Assembly: GCA_050946835.1 (NCBI GenBank)
Contig: JBMNVN010000003.1
Coordinates: 248,001-312,000 of the forward strand
Direction: 5' to 3'
Source: UBA1447 sp002329225
Lineage (GTDB): Bacteria > Bacillota > Clostridia > Oscillospirales > Acutalibacteraceae
DNA: 64,000 bases
Position numbers and translations under genes: made by a program. Shown here piece by piece: positions 8,525 through 17,651 of this stretch (within the stretch, counting starts at the first letter, position 1; every line of letters begins with the position of its first letter). Below the pieces are notes generated by a model, which worked only from the letters and a program-made list of their open reading frames with translations, ran no database searches and was not told the origin of the DNA.

Positions 8525-9985
8525 ATGAACTACGGTATTATTCGTTATGTTTTGGGTAAGATTTTTCTGACTGAAGCTGTTCTTTTCATCCCATCTCTCG
8601 CTGTGGGAATTATTTACAGCAAAGCGGACGGTTGGAAGCCGTTTTTTTCCATCCTTGTCACTATGGGGATTCTTCTTCTTTTAAGCGCCGTTTCGCATGT
8701 AAAAAAACCGGAAATGAAAAACATGTATGCCAGAGAAGGTCTGGTTATCGTTGCCTTATCCTGGTTTTTACTTTCTTTTTTCGGCGCTCTGCCCTTTGTT
8801 TTTAACGGGACTTTACCCAATTTTATCGATGCCTTTTTTGAAACCGCCAGCGGATTTACCACAACGGGATCAACTGTGATAAACAACATTGAAGAGGTTG
8901 AGCACGCCATTTTGTTCTGGCGGAGCTTTACGCATCTGATAGGCGGAATGGGAATACTCGTTTTCTCCCTTGCGCTTCTGCCCAAAATCGGTTCTCAGAG
9001 CGTGCATATAATGAGGGCGGAGGTTCCCGGACCAATTTTCGGCAAGCTGTTGCCCCGGGTACAGGGTACGGCAAGAATTCTTTACAGCATCTATCTGTCA
9101 ATGACAGCGGTGCTGATTCTGCTGTTGACGCTGAGCAAAAAAATGGATTTGTTTGACGCCTGTTGCCATGCTTTCGGTGCGGCGGGCACCGGCGGGTTCG
9201 GCATAAAATCGAACTCCGTTGCATTCTACGACAGCGCTTATATTGATATTGTGCTGGGCGTTGCAATGATTTTGTTCGGCATAAATTTTAACCTTTATTT
9301 CTTTTTGCTGCTGCGCCGTTTTAAGCCTGTTATAAAAAATGAAGAATTGCGTTGGTACTTAGGCATAATCGCCGCCGCAATAACAGGTATTTGCATCTTA
9401 GTTTGGCACCGGTACGACTCCCCTACCCGATTGTTAAGGGATGTCTTTTTTACGGTTTCTTCCATTATTACCACAACCGGTTACACCACGGCGGATTTTG
9501 GCGATTGGCCTCTGGCCGCCCATGTCATACTGCTGATAATCATGTTTGCGGGAGCAATGGCGGGTTCCACCGGGGGCGGTTTAAAGTCCTCCCGTGTGGC
9601 AATCTATGTTAAATCCGCAATACAGGAGGTCAGACAGAACCTGAACCCGCACCGCAGACTGCCGGTTCGCTTTGAAGGCAAACCTCTCGAACCCGATATG
9701 CTGCGCAGCACCTTCAGTTTTTTGGCAGCCTATTCTTTAATTCTTATCGCCTGCGTATTTATTGTAAGTATTGACACGAACGATTTTTTAACTTCTTTCA
9801 GCGCCGTTGCCGCAACTTTAAATAATATCGGCCCCGGGCTTGGAATAGTGGGCCCTGTGTCAGGCAATTATTCCGTTCTTAAACCCGTGTCAAAAATCAC
9901 ATTGAGTATAGCTATGATAGCCGGCAGACTTGAGATTTTTCCCGTACTGATACTTTTTGCTCCCAAAACCTGGAAAAAGACATGA
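8525..9985 (+). CDS. trkH: Trk potassium uptake membrane subunit TrkH
   Basis: This 486-residue integral membrane protein is of the TrkH/KtrB superfamily. Four pore-loop repeats are visible: Thr-Thr-Thr-Gly-Ser-Thr near residue 117, Gly-Thr-Gly-Gly-Phe-Gly near 222, Thr-Thr-Thr-Gly-Tyr-Thr near 318, and Asn-Asn-Ile-Gly-Pro-Gly near 438. These glycine-centred filters carry K+ through the membrane. It is the second gene of the trkA-trkH operon, and the pairing confirms both calls. A bidirectional terminator follows, and the next gene converges. Confidence 0.93.
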   Translation: MNYGIIRYVLGKIFLTEAVLFIPSLAVGIIYSKADGWKPFFSILVTMGILLLLSAVSHVKKPEMKNMYAREGLVIVALSWFLLSFFGALPFVFNGTLPNFIDAFFETASGFTTTGSTVINNIEEVEHAILFWRSFTHLIGGMGILVFSLALLPKIGSQSVHIMRAEVPGPIFGKLLPRVQGTARILYSIYLSMTAVLILLLTLSKKMDLFDACCHAFGAAGTGGFGIKSNSVAFYDSAYIDIVLGVAMILFGINFNLYFFLLLRRFKPVIKNEELRWYLGIIAAAITGICILVWHRYDSPTRLLRDVFFTVSSIITTTGYTTADFGDWPLAAHVILLIIMFAGAMAGSTGGGLKSSRVAIYVKSAIQEVRQNLNPHRRLPVRFEGKPLEPDMLRSTFSFLAAYSLILIACVFIVSIDTNDFLTSFSAVAATLNNIGPGLGIVGPVSGNYSVLKPVSKITLSIAMIAGRLEIFPVLILFAPKTWKKT

Positions 9986-10017
9986 GCGACAACGAAGCAA
10001 GTACAAAAACGAAAAAT

Positions 10018-10050
10018 GAAAGCGGCGGATTTTGCCCGCCGCTTTTATTT
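10018..10050. terminator. Bidirectional terminator between trkH and the convergent transporter
   Basis: AAAGCGGCGG and CCGCCGCTTT form a strong GC-rich stem with a short loop, followed by TTATTTTT on the + strand and preceded by an A-rich stretch. Confidence 0.75.
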
Positions 10051-10067
10051 TTAGAGTAAAATTCTGT

Positions 10068-11378
10068 TTAGATTTCTGTAACGGTTTGCTCTTCCTCATC
10101 ATTTTTAAAGCGCAGCAAAAAGGCAAAAACACAGCCTAAAAGCAGGCACACAAAGGGGAAGACAATCAACAAAAACCGTGCCGCTTCGCCGGGTCTGTCA
10201 CCGGGAAACTCCCCGCTTTCAAAGCCGTAAAACCTGTTAACAAGCCAAAAAGCAAGGCTGGTAAACAGGCCGTTGAGCCTGTTCATAAAGCCCATGGCGC
10301 TGGCGTATATGCCCTCCCTGCGCACACCGTATTTTTTTGTGTCCTCGTCCATTATTCTTGCACCCACCATGTCCATGGTCACCAAGGCACCGGCCACGCC
10401 GAAGCCCACTAAGGAGCTCATTAATATGGCGCCGGTAAGCCCTTTTACAAAATACATGGGGATAATACCCAGTGTCATCCAAACAAAGGCACTGCGCCAG
10501 GCGGGCATGAGTGTGACTTTTTTTACAATAAATACCCAGACAATAACGCTTAAAATTGCCGATAAAAGCACGCAGCCTAAAATCAATGTGGTTTTACCGC
10601 TGTCAAGCCCTAAAGAGTATTTTATAAAGAAGGGTACGCCCTGCATGACAAGGCTCCCGGCTGCGGAGTAAAAAGCGTTGGCAAAGCCGAAAATCCAAAA
10701 ATACGGGTTCGTAAACAGCGCTTTAAGGCTGCTCCAAAGCTGCGGTTTTTCTTTTTCCAAAGAATCGGGATTTTCATGGCAGCCTATGGCGCAGTACCAA
10801 ATAACCGCCATAGCCACTAAGCCGTAGATAAGCGCCGTGGCCGAGTAGCCGATTTTTTCAGTTATAACCGGAGTAAGGGCAATGCTTATAATCATTGCGA
10901 CAAGTTGAAATGCCTGCCGCATGGAGTTGCTCTTTGCCCTTTGAACCTCATCGGGGAAAAGCTCCGGAAAAAGCGCCCCGTAATTGGCATTTAAAAGGGA
11001 GTCCAACGTTCCGGTCAGAATATACATAAGGAGCATATAGACGAAAAGCGATGTTCCTTTGATTGGGGGCGGAGTAAAGAACATAATAAACGAGAGCACC
11101 AAAAGCGGCGTTCCTATTATCAGCCACGGGCGGCGGCGCCCCCATTTTGTACGGGTTCGGTCCGACAAAAAACCGTAAACGGGGTTGTCAATGGCATCTA
11201 TAAAAGTGTAAATAAACAGTACCAAGGCGTAGCGGTCGGTACTGAGCCCAAGCATATCTACATAAAATATGGCGGCATAGGTTTTGAACATATTGATAGG
11301 TATGGATGTGCCGAACATTCCGATAGCGTAGCGAAAGGGGCTTGTCACTTTTTTTGCGATGTTTTGAGCCGTTTGCAT
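10068..11378 (-). CDS. GPH-family MFS sugar transporter (MelB/XynP type)
   Basis: The protein has 436 residues and about 12 membrane spans. It is the ordinary-length type of glycoside-pentoside-hexuronide symporter. The motif Asp-Arg-Thr-Arg-Thr-Lys-Trp-Gly-Arg-Arg-Arg-Pro-Trp near residues 72-84 is the GPH hallmark, and the preceding Asp-Ala-Ile-Asp-Asn-Pro corresponds to the cation-site region of MelB. The ATG is preceded by AGGAGGT. It is only distantly related to the 525-residue carriers at 1941-6915 and 11712. It most likely brings in an oligosaccharide or glycoside released by the glycosidases encoded in this window, but no enzyme gene is adjacent. Confidence 0.88.
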   Translation of the reverse strand: MQTAQNIAKKVTSPFRYAIGMFGTSIPINMFKTYAAIFYVDMLGLSTDRYALVLFIYTFIDAIDNPVYGFLSDRTRTKWGRRRPWLIIGTPLLVLSFIMFFTPPPIKGTSLFVYMLLMYILTGTLDSLLNANYGALFPELFPDEVQRAKSNSMRQAFQLVAMIISIALTPVITEKIGYSATALIYGLVAMAVIWYCAIGCHENPDSLEKEKPQLWSSLKALFTNPYFWIFGFANAFYSAAGSLVMQGVPFFIKYSLGLDSGKTTLILGCVLLSAILSVIVWVFIVKKVTLMPAWRSAFVWMTLGIIPMYFVKGLTGAILMSSLVGFGVAGALVTMDMVGARIMDEDTKKYGVRREGIYASAMGFMNRLNGLFTSLAFWLVNRFYGFESGEFPGDRPGEAARFLLIVFPFVCLLLGCVFAFLLRFKNDEEEQTVTEI

Positions 11379-11711
11379 AATTTACCTCCTATTTTACCGT
11401 TCTGTTAGATTCACCGGAGTTGCTGTCATTTTTTCTCCACACTCACCCGCTGTTTGAGTACCTCAAAAAACGGTCGCCGTTTAAAATAAGGACCATATCT
11501 TTAACTCCACAAAATTTGCCAAGCCGATCATCTTTTAAAAGTTGCGGCCAACATATACCGAAATTTGAGTTTTATTATACCATACCAGAGATAGAAATTG
11601 TTCCGAGAAAATTTTTTTATCCTTCGGGAAGAAAAGCCGTATGTGTTAGGATAGAGATAAGAAAACACCGCAAAAGCCCTAAAGCTCCTGCGGTGTTTTT
11701 TGCTTTATCAG
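11379..11711. other. Intergenic stretch of 333 bases between two transporter genes
   Basis: The region lies upstream of the 10068-11378 gene and downstream of the 11712-13235 gene, both on the minus strand. Apart from the hairpin at 11662-11699 and A/T-rich sequence that may hold the promoter of the left gene, I see no gene or recognisable RNA. Confidence 0.5.
11662..11703 (-). terminator. Terminator of GPH transporter copy 4
   Basis: AAAACACCGCA (11662-11672) and TGCGGTGTTTT (11689-11699) form a perfect 11-bp stem, 8 bases after the stop codon of the minus-strand gene. Confidence 0.7.
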
Positions 11712-13235
11712 TTACATGCCCGATTCTTCATTTTCATGTGCTGCAATTACCTCCCGGGCATAGGCTTTACGGCGTACGGAAAGCTCTTCATACATCAGCT
11801 CGCGCTTTTTGCCCGTGAGGGGATAGACAAACTTCGGCAATACGGCGAGGGATCCCGTGATTACCGGCACACCCGTACTCATGGCAAAAAGCCATTTTTT
11901 TGTACGGTCTGCCTGAGTACCGATTTTAATACCCTGAACATAGCCTATTCTCTGCATAATGAGGCTCCTTACGGACCCCATAATAATCCCCTGCAATTTT
12001 AATATCAGGTTACGCGCCACAGTGGTAGTGGCCTCCATACGGTAGCCGTTTTTCCACTCACAGTAGTCCATAGCCTCATTAAAGAGTTCCGCTCCAACCA
12101 CCTTACGCAGTCCGAACATCCATTTATCAAACCAAGCCTGGGTTCCTATAACAATACTCATAAGCAGTCGTTTTTTGTAGTTATCTTTATACATTCCTAT
12201 GAGAAAAACGACTATCCACCAAAAACGGGTATAAAGGTCTTCAGTCACCCAAAGAGCCTTTGTGGAAAACCTGGCCCGCAGCGGCTTAACAAAAGCGTAA
12301 CTTATACTGCCTATCATACTGGAAGGTATGTTTATAACGGTTTGTAAAGCGGCGGAACCCAGCACATCGATGAAATAGTTTTGGATTCCCTGCCCTACAC
12401 TGAAGCCGCCTAAGAAGTGAGACAGAGTTATGAGTAAAATCGGGTAATTGTTAATTATCGCCTTAAAGCCCTCTTTGATACTTGGCCTTTCCACATTTTG
12501 CATAACCCGCTCACGGGACACCAAAAAGAAATACATGGTGAAGGCAGAAGAAATAAGCCCCGTGCCCATACCCATTATCAGGAAAAGGTTGCGCAGTTTC
12601 CATTTAACTATGTTGTGGTTTATAAGGTCGATAAACACACCCATAAGCATATTGGGCACATCTTCCCCCATGTAGCCCGTCAGCAGTTCAGCCATCGTTA
12701 TAAGGCGTGCCCTGTCGTTGGGATGGGGGGTAATTGTGGTCATATAACCCGACTTTGCCACCCCGGTAAAGGTTCCGGCGGTTTCGGTAATGGCACCGAA
12801 GGCAAAATAAAAAATAAGTTTTGGTAGATATTTGGGACCGGTGTCGGGGAAGAAAAAGGGCATCAGCCAGTAGAGTGAACCGATGAGCGTCATGGGGATT
12901 TGAAAAGCTACAAGATAGGGACGGAACTTACCCCAACGGGTGCGGGTTTTGTCCACAATAAAGCCGATAATCGGGTCATTTATAACGTCCCATATACCGG
13001 TAAAAATCCCCACGAAAGCCGAGATTCGAAAGTCAATCTTGACAACATCCCAGATAAAGCGGTCTCCGTATTGCCCGATGTTAAAAGCGTTGGAAAAGTC
13101 ATTGAGCAGATAGGCCACCGTTTCTTTGGTGCCTACATAGCGGCGATCCCTGTGCACATAACTGACTGAGGACTGCTCCGGGTCTTCTAATTCTTCCGAC
13201 AAGGTCGGTGCGCCCGGCTTATGTTCTTCCGACAT
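11712..13235 (-). CDS. GPH-family MFS transporter, divergent fourth relative of the tandem set
   Basis: The 507-residue protein aligns along its length with the tandem carriers at 1941-6915. It shares blocks such as His-Arg-Asp-Arg-Arg-Tyr-Val-Gly, Arg-Phe-Ile-Trp-Asp-Val-Val-Lys-Ile-Asp-Phe, Glu-Ala-Met-Asp-Tyr-Cys-Glu-Trp-Lys-Asn-Gly-Tyr-Arg and Tyr-Pro-Leu-Thr-Gly-Lys. The GPH loop motif Lys-Thr-Arg-Thr-Arg-Trp-Gly-Lys-Phe-Arg-Pro is intact. I chose the ATG at 13235 because GGGAGAG precedes it; the frame opens further upstream without a ribosome binding site. Divergence is much greater than among copies 1-3, so this is an older paralog. Its substrate may differ. Confidence 0.85.
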   Translation of the reverse strand: MSEEHKPGAPTLSEELEDPEQSSVSYVHRDRRYVGTKETVAYLLNDFSNAFNIGQYGDRFIWDVVKIDFRISAFVGIFTGIWDVINDPIIGFIVDKTRTRWGKFRPYLVAFQIPMTLIGSLYWLMPFFFPDTGPKYLPKLIFYFAFGAITETAGTFTGVAKSGYMTTITPHPNDRARLITMAELLTGYMGEDVPNMLMGVFIDLINHNIVKWKLRNLFLIMGMGTGLISSAFTMYFFLVSRERVMQNVERPSIKEGFKAIINNYPILLITLSHFLGGFSVGQGIQNYFIDVLGSAALQTVINIPSSMIGSISYAFVKPLRARFSTKALWVTEDLYTRFWWIVVFLIGMYKDNYKKRLLMSIVIGTQAWFDKWMFGLRKVVGAELFNEAMDYCEWKNGYRMEATTTVARNLILKLQGIIMGSVRSLIMQRIGYVQGIKIGTQADRTKKWLFAMSTGVPVITGSLAVLPKFVYPLTGKKRELMYEELSVRRKAYAREVIAAHENEESGM

Positions 13236-13301
13236 AGACTCTCTCCCTTCAATTTTTCTCCTGATATTTTTCCGCATCAGAATGCGTAAACTAACCGCCT
13301 C

Positions 13302-13330
13302 ATAATATCATAATAAAACGGTGAAGGCAA
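13302..13330 (-). promoter_or_regulatory. Promoter of GPH transporter copy 4
   Basis: Read on the minus strand, TTGCCT (13325-13330) and TATTAT (13302-13307) are 17 bases apart, about 70 bases before the ATG. Confidence 0.45.
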
Positions 13331-13407
13331 ACAAAAAAAACACTTTGTAAAAACCTCTCTAAAATAACAACAGTCCAGGCGCAAAACGCTTAGACCGTTG
13401 ATAAACA

Positions 13408-13902
13408 TTAAGGTTGTTCATTGCTCTCAACTTGTTCGGATTTAATCCGCTGCATCTCTTCCTTCCCGCTTTTATTGGTATACATGGAATTGCGGTAAAC
13501 CACAAAACGGTAGAATAAAAACTCGGTAACCAAATTGGTCAGCATGGCGGCGGCGCTTACGATATACGTTACCGGTTTTGGGGCGCCTTCCGGGGCAAAA
13601 TATTTGACCCCAAGAGTAGATAAAGGAGTAAAAACGGCATAATAGGCGGCCACCTTGAGCATTGCTACAGGTACATTGGCGGCGGACTTAAAGGTAAAGC
13701 GGCGGTTGAGTGTGAAATTATAAAGCACCGACAACACAAGACCGCTGAGGTATGATAACCAGGGGGGAGAGGAGGTAAACTCATTTAGTAATGTAAGCGT
13801 ACCCGCTTGGATAACACCGGCGGAAATTGAAAAAACAACAAACTTGATACCTTGAATAAAGTTCTGCTTTTTGGTAGGAACAACGCCTTTCTGCCGACTC
13901 AT
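13408..13902 (-). CDS. GtrA-like family membrane protein
   Basis: This 164-residue protein has four predicted membrane spans, as is usual for the GtrA family (PF04138). Typical features are Lys-Phe-Val-Val-Phe-Ser-Ile-Ser-Ala-Gly near the start, an Asn-Phe-Thr-Leu-Asn-Arg-Arg-Phe-Thr-Phe motif after the second span (conserved Asn-Arg-x-x-Thr-Phe), and a short charged C-terminal tail. Family members help move or flip lipid-linked sugars for cell-surface polysaccharide decoration, often with a glycosyltransferase. No such partner is adjacent here, so the exact lipid substrate is unknown. It lies between the transporter and the polymerase IV operon and appears to be a single-gene unit. Confidence 0.85.
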   Translation of the reverse strand: MSRQKGVVPTKKQNFIQGIKFVVFSISAGVIQAGTLTLLNEFTSSPPWLSYLSGLVLSVLYNFTLNRRFTFKSAANVPVAMLKVAAYYAVFTPLSTLGVKYFAPEGAPKPVTYIVSAAAMLTNLVTEFLFYRFVVYRNSMYTNKSGKEEMQRIKSEQVESNEQP

Positions 13903-13993
13903 ACACTTCCCCTTTCAAAAACCGTATTACTGACAAGATAATATCTTTATTCAAAGCAGTTGTCAAACTTCTGCTGTATTTATATTCCTTCCT

Positions 13994-14233
13994 TCAGGTT
14001 TTGCTTTCAACAAACCATTTGTTATCTTCTAAAAACAGAAAGGTTTCCTTATTCCTTATAACGCAGGTATATCTTATCCCCGCCCCTCCCGCCTTGAGAG
14101 AAGCCGCATTGCAAACTCTTGTTATTTTATCAATCTCGTAAACCCGGCCGTCTTCCCAAGTGATGGACAGGGGCGTTATTCTCCCCTCCCTGTCCTGCTT
14201 AATCAGCACATCCACATAAACTTTGCGGGCCAT
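13994..14233 (-). CDS. Small DUF6504-like partner protein of DNA polymerase IV
   Basis: The protein has 79 residues and no signal or membrane segment. It starts Met-Ala-Arg-Lys-Val-Tyr-Val-Asp-Val-Leu and contains a Thr-Trp-Glu-Asp-Gly-Arg-Val-Tyr-Glu-Ile-Asp core. Small proteins like this are commonly encoded next to Y-family polymerase genes in Firmicutes. The start has GGGAGGGAG upstream, and the gene begins 14 bases after the polymerase stop codon, so the two are clearly one operon under the LexA box at 15513. Its function is unknown; a role in damage tolerance is inferred from this linkage only. Confidence 0.7.
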   Translation of the reverse strand: MARKVYVDVLIKQDREGRITPLSITWEDGRVYEIDKITRVCNAASLKAGGAGIRYTCVIRNKETFLFLEDNKWFVESKT

Positions 14234-14247
14234 TTTCTCCCTCCCTT

Positions 14248-15495
14248 TTATTGCGGCTTAAAATAACCTATCGGATGGATTACGTTTTCGCTGTAGGGAT
14301 TAAAACCTGAAAGCCCCCTGTCGGTGAGCATAAGCCCCCGCTGTACGCAGAAATTACCGAAACGCTCTTCGAGTTCATCCACCGTTTTATCCAACCGCTG
14401 AGCCTTTGCCCTACGCTGAGCACAGCCGTACAGGTCCAGCTGAGCCGGAAAGTCTTCCTGCTCAAAATCCGTGCAGCTGATACCGATACTGCGAACGGGC
14501 CGCCTCCAGTTATAATTTTTTCTGAAAAGTTCCATAGCTTTTTTTGTAATTTCCCCGGTATCGGCACTGTAGGCGGGCAATTTACCCTGACGTTCAATCC
14601 GTAAAAGGGCGTTATCCCTCACGGTTATACATACGGTCTTGCAGCAAAAACCCTGCTCCCGCATACGCCGGGCAACACTTTCGCCCAGCACATACATGAG
14701 CACTTTAACATCCTGTTCATTTTCCAAATCTCTTGGGGCGGTGGAACTGTTGCCGATAGACTTTACAACCGCTTTATTGCCCATTTTTGAAACCGGCTCA
14801 TTATCCAGCCCGTTGGCAAACACATGGTACATATACCCGGTCTTTCCTAAAAGCATGTGCAGATACTCCGGAGTACACAGGGCAATATCCCCTATGGTAA
14901 AAATACCGCAGCTGCGGAATCTGGCGGCGGTAGAGCGCCCCACATACAGCAGATTCTGCGCCGGTAAAGGCCAAACAATATCTTTAAAATTCCGTTTTGT
15001 AATTTGGGTAACGGCATCAGGCTTTTTATAATCGCTGCCTAATTTTGCAAATATTTTGTTGTAACTTACCCCTATGCTGACGGTGATACCCAACTCAAAT
15101 TTTACCCTGCGGCGAATTTCTTCCGCAATTGTCATACCGTTACCGAAAATTCCGCTGCCCGTCACATCCAGCCAACATTCGTCTAACCCGAAGGGCTCTA
15201 TTTGGTCGGTATAGTCGGCATAAATCTCCCTCGTGAGGGCGGAAAAGCGCAGATAAAGAGGGTAATTGGGCTTAACAACTACCAAATCGGGGCATTTTTG
15301 CCTCGCCTGCCAAATAGGCTCCGCCGTCTTAATACCGAACTTGGAGGCGATTTCATTTTTTGTCAACACTATCCCGTGGCGTAAGTCTTCATCCCCGCCC
15401 ACTATAACGGGCTTGGAGCGTATTTCCGGCCGATGAAGACATTCCACCGAGGCGTAAAACTTATTGCAGTCCGCATGTAAAATTGAGCGTTCCAT
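14248..15495 (-). CDS. dinB: DNA polymerase IV (Y-family translesion polymerase)
   Basis: The protein has 415 residues. The N-terminus holds the catalytic His-Ala-Asp-Cys-Asn-Lys-Phe-Tyr-Ala-Ser-Val-Glu motif with the first metal-binding Asp. The second catalytic pair appears in Phe-Gly-Leu-Asp-Glu-Cys-Trp-Leu-Asp-Val near residue 100. Helix-hairpin-helix and little-finger regions follow. It copies past damaged bases with low fidelity. I chose the ATG at 15495, behind GGAGGGG; the frame is open further upstream but runs into the LexA site. It is the first gene of an SOS operon with the small gene at 13994. A trailing Gly-Leu-Met-Leu-Thr-Asp-Arg extension closes the protein without a clear clamp-binding motif. 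Confidence 0.93.
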   Translation of the reverse strand: MERSILHADCNKFYASVECLHRPEIRSKPVIVGGDEDLRHGIVLTKNEIASKFGIKTAEPIWQARQKCPDLVVVKPNYPLYLRFSALTREIYADYTDQIEPFGLDECWLDVTGSGIFGNGMTIAEEIRRRVKFELGITVSIGVSYNKIFAKLGSDYKKPDAVTQITKRNFKDIVWPLPAQNLLYVGRSTAARFRSCGIFTIGDIALCTPEYLHMLLGKTGYMYHVFANGLDNEPVSKMGNKAVVKSIGNSSTAPRDLENEQDVKVLMYVLGESVARRMREQGFCCKTVCITVRDNALLRIERQGKLPAYSADTGEITKKAMELFRKNYNWRRPVRSIGISCTDFEQEDFPAQLDLYGCAQRRAKAQRLDKTVDELEERFGNFCVQRGLMLTDRGLSGFNPYSENVIHPIGYFKPQ

Positions 15496-15512
15496 TTTCC
15501 CCCTCCGCTTTT

Positions 15513-15526
15513 CGAACATTTGTTCG
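15513..15526 (-). promoter_or_regulatory. LexA (SOS) operator of dinB
   Basis: CGAACATTTGTTCG fits the Gram-positive LexA box CGAAC-N4-GTTCG exactly in both half-sites. It lies just downstream of the dinB promoter and 17 bases before the start codon, where a bound repressor would block transcription. Confidence 0.88.
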
Positions 15527-15537
15527 CTTTCGTTCCT

Positions 15538-15566
15538 ATTTTAACCGTCGTAACAAGTTTTGTCAA
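15538..15566 (-). promoter_or_regulatory. Promoter of dinB
   Basis: On the minus strand, TTGACA (15561-15566) and TAAAAT (15538-15543) are separated by 17 bases. Transcription would begin near 15530, directly in front of the LexA box. Confidence 0.8.
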
Positions 15567-15680
15567 CACAATAAAGGTGATAAATTTCTTCGTTTTTTTA
15601 CATTTCCATATATTGCGGACAGCATTTTTACTCCCCAACATCTGCCCTTTTTCGGGTTGACAAAAACTATTTTCTCGCTG

Positions 15681-15709
15681 TTGTATCACCTCCCGCTTTT
15701 TGTTATAAT
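15681..15709 (+). promoter_or_regulatory. Promoter of the secreted ceramidase-like gene
   Basis: TTGTAT (15681-15686) and TATAAT (15704-15709) with a 17-base spacer; the start codon lies 36 bases further on. Confidence 0.6.
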
Positions 15710-15744
15710 GCCGAAGTAGTTTAATTTTGTCGGAGGTCTTTTAT

Positions 15745-17535
15745 ATGAAAAAACTTATGAGATCTGTTATCTCAACTATCCTTTGTGTTTGCCTTATGCT
15801 CGGCACTACGGTGACGGGCACCGCCCTTCCCGCAACCGCCGCCAAACCCGCAGCAGTCAATATTTCCGCACAAACCCCTGTTGGAGATACTACTTTGGGC
15901 AACATTTTTGCAAAAGTTGTCAACTTTATCAGCGATTTTGTAATAAACGGAATTGTCCTCGGCGCTCTGCGCAACTCCGTCCCCTTTTCACCGGCTATTA
16001 AAGATTATTCCACATTTGATTTGGATGCCTACGGTGATTTTTATCCCGGGCATGAAAGCTTCTTGACCGAACCGGCTCAAGGCGCCCGTTGGAACTTGGG
16101 TTATTCGCAGAAGTCTATTATACCCGCCGATTTCGGCCCCAGGAAATATGCTCGCGGCAGCATGATTCCTTACGGATATACCGATGAGAACTTAAATGAC
16201 CTGAAGGTACGCACCGTTGCCGTTGACGACGGCAGCGGCAGAGGAATAACGGTATTCGCCGCTATCGACTGCATCGGTATAGCCAACGCCGATGTACGCA
16301 AAATCCGCGCCGCAGTAGAGGACTTTGCTGAGGAAAACAATATAGTGAGCATCAATGTTTCCGCCACCCATACCCACAGCGGTATTGACTCCCAAGGGGT
16401 TTGGACAGATCCGGCAGGAGTGGTGATTAATAATATCTTCACTTCCGTCACCGGGATAGGGAAACTCAAAAGCGGTGTGAACAGCACATTTTTAAACACC
16501 CTCATAAATCAAACGGCGGCTTCCATAAAAGAGGCTTGCAATAATATGACCCCCGGCACCCTCACCCTTGCCAAGAAAGATATGTCCGATTACATTTATG
16601 ACAGAACTGCTCCAATAACTTTTGACCCCTTTCTTTACCGTTTGGAGTTTTCCCCCGACAATGCTTCCGTTAAGCCCACAGTAATAGCCACACTGGGCGT
16701 ACACCCCGAGGTCACCAGCTATTCTTTCGATGCTATTTCCGGCGACCTTGTCTATTATATGGAAGAGGTAATAAACCGGGCCGGCTCCAACTTCATCTTT
16801 ATTCAGGGCAATGTGAGTACCACCACCTCTTTCCGCCCACTTTCCAATGACGGCCTGCCCGACCTTAATGACCACGAGCAGACCGTGCGCTACGGCTATG
16901 AATTTGGGTTTATCACCTTAGGGCTTTCCCTCAGCGAAGACGAGTGCGCCGCCCTCAACATAGCCTGCGGCGACCCCTTAGGTGTAGAACTGTACGCCGG
17001 GCAAGAACACTACACTGTTTGGTATGAAGACTGGGAACCCGTTGAAGAAAAAGAAGTGGCTCCCCTGTTCAATGTCCGTATGAGTCAATTTTTAATAAAG
17101 TCAGACAACAATGTTTCAAACTCCATTTGCAAAGTCAGCCTTACCAACAACCAATTTGTTTATGACAGGAAAACTCACACCTACTACACAATTTCGGAAC
17201 TGGGCTACCTGCAAATAGGCGACGGAGACCTGCAGGTATTCTTAAGCCCCGGCGAACTGATGGGCGAACTGCTTATGGGCGGCTCCGGCCTTTACGGATT
17301 TAAGTATAAGAGCCTCCGGGAGCAGTACGGCGAAAACATAATTGTCTGCGACCTTGTTAATGACGCTTTAGGCTACGTGGCTGCGGACCCGAACTATGTT
17401 GTGATAGGCATGCAGTACAATGAAGATGCTGACAAATTTGACAGCGACACCTGGTGCCTGTTGGTTTCTTTAGGCAGAAACACAGGCTCAACCCTGTTTG
17501 AGAAGTTTGAAGAAATTGTAAAAAGCACAAAATAG
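15745..17535 (+). CDS. Secreted neutral/alkaline ceramidase-like hydrolase
   Basis: The protein has 596 residues. A signal peptide covers about residues 1-35 (Lys-Lys-Leu start, hydrophobic core, Ala-Thr-Ala-Ala end). The body carries the zinc-binding His-Thr-His-Ser-Gly motif at residues 209-213 and an Ile-Gln-Gly-Asn-Val-Ser stretch that corresponds to the Gln-Gly-Asp-Val-Ser block holding the nucleophilic Ser in neutral ceramidases. The lower part matches the family's N-terminal domain (PF04734), with no obvious complete C-terminal beta domain. It would cut an amide or ester at the cell surface; ceramide itself is not proven. The ATG at 15745 follows GGAGGT. A non-secreted paralog is encoded at 22465. 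Confidence 0.75.
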   Translation: MKKLMRSVISTILCVCLMLGTTVTGTALPATAAKPAAVNISAQTPVGDTTLGNIFAKVVNFISDFVINGIVLGALRNSVPFSPAIKDYSTFDLDAYGDFYPGHESFLTEPAQGARWNLGYSQKSIIPADFGPRKYARGSMIPYGYTDENLNDLKVRTVAVDDGSGRGITVFAAIDCIGIANADVRKIRAAVEDFAEENNIVSINVSATHTHSGIDSQGVWTDPAGVVINNIFTSVTGIGKLKSGVNSTFLNTLINQTAASIKEACNNMTPGTLTLAKKDMSDYIYDRTAPITFDPFLYRLEFSPDNASVKPTVIATLGVHPEVTSYSFDAISGDLVYYMEEVINRAGSNFIFIQGNVSTTTSFRPLSNDGLPDLNDHEQTVRYGYEFGFITLGLSLSEDECAALNIACGDPLGVELYAGQEHYTVWYEDWEPVEEKEVAPLFNVRMSQFLIKSDNNVSNSICKVSLTNNQFVYDRKTHTYYTISELGYLQIGDGDLQVFLSPGELMGELLMGGSGLYGFKYKSLREQYGENIIVCDLVNDALGYVAADPNYVVIGMQYNEDADKFDSDTWCLLVSLGRNTGSTLFEKFEEIVKSTK

Positions 17536-17594
17536 TTTTCAGCCTGTAAAGTCCTACAGCTTTACAGTAATTTCAGCATAAAAAGCATAAAAAC

Positions 17595-17637
17595 ACCGCC
17601 GCATCAGGGACTAAAACCTGTCTGCGGCGGTATTTTT
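17595..17637. terminator. Bidirectional terminator after the ceramidase-like gene
   Basis: ACCGCCGCA (17595-17603) pairs with TGCGGCGGT (17623-17631), followed by ATTTTTG. A second 8-bp hairpin (CTGTAAAG/CTTTACAG) precedes it at 17543-17566. The next gene converges from the right. Confidence 0.75.
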
Positions 17638-17651
17638 GTCTTATTCTTAAT

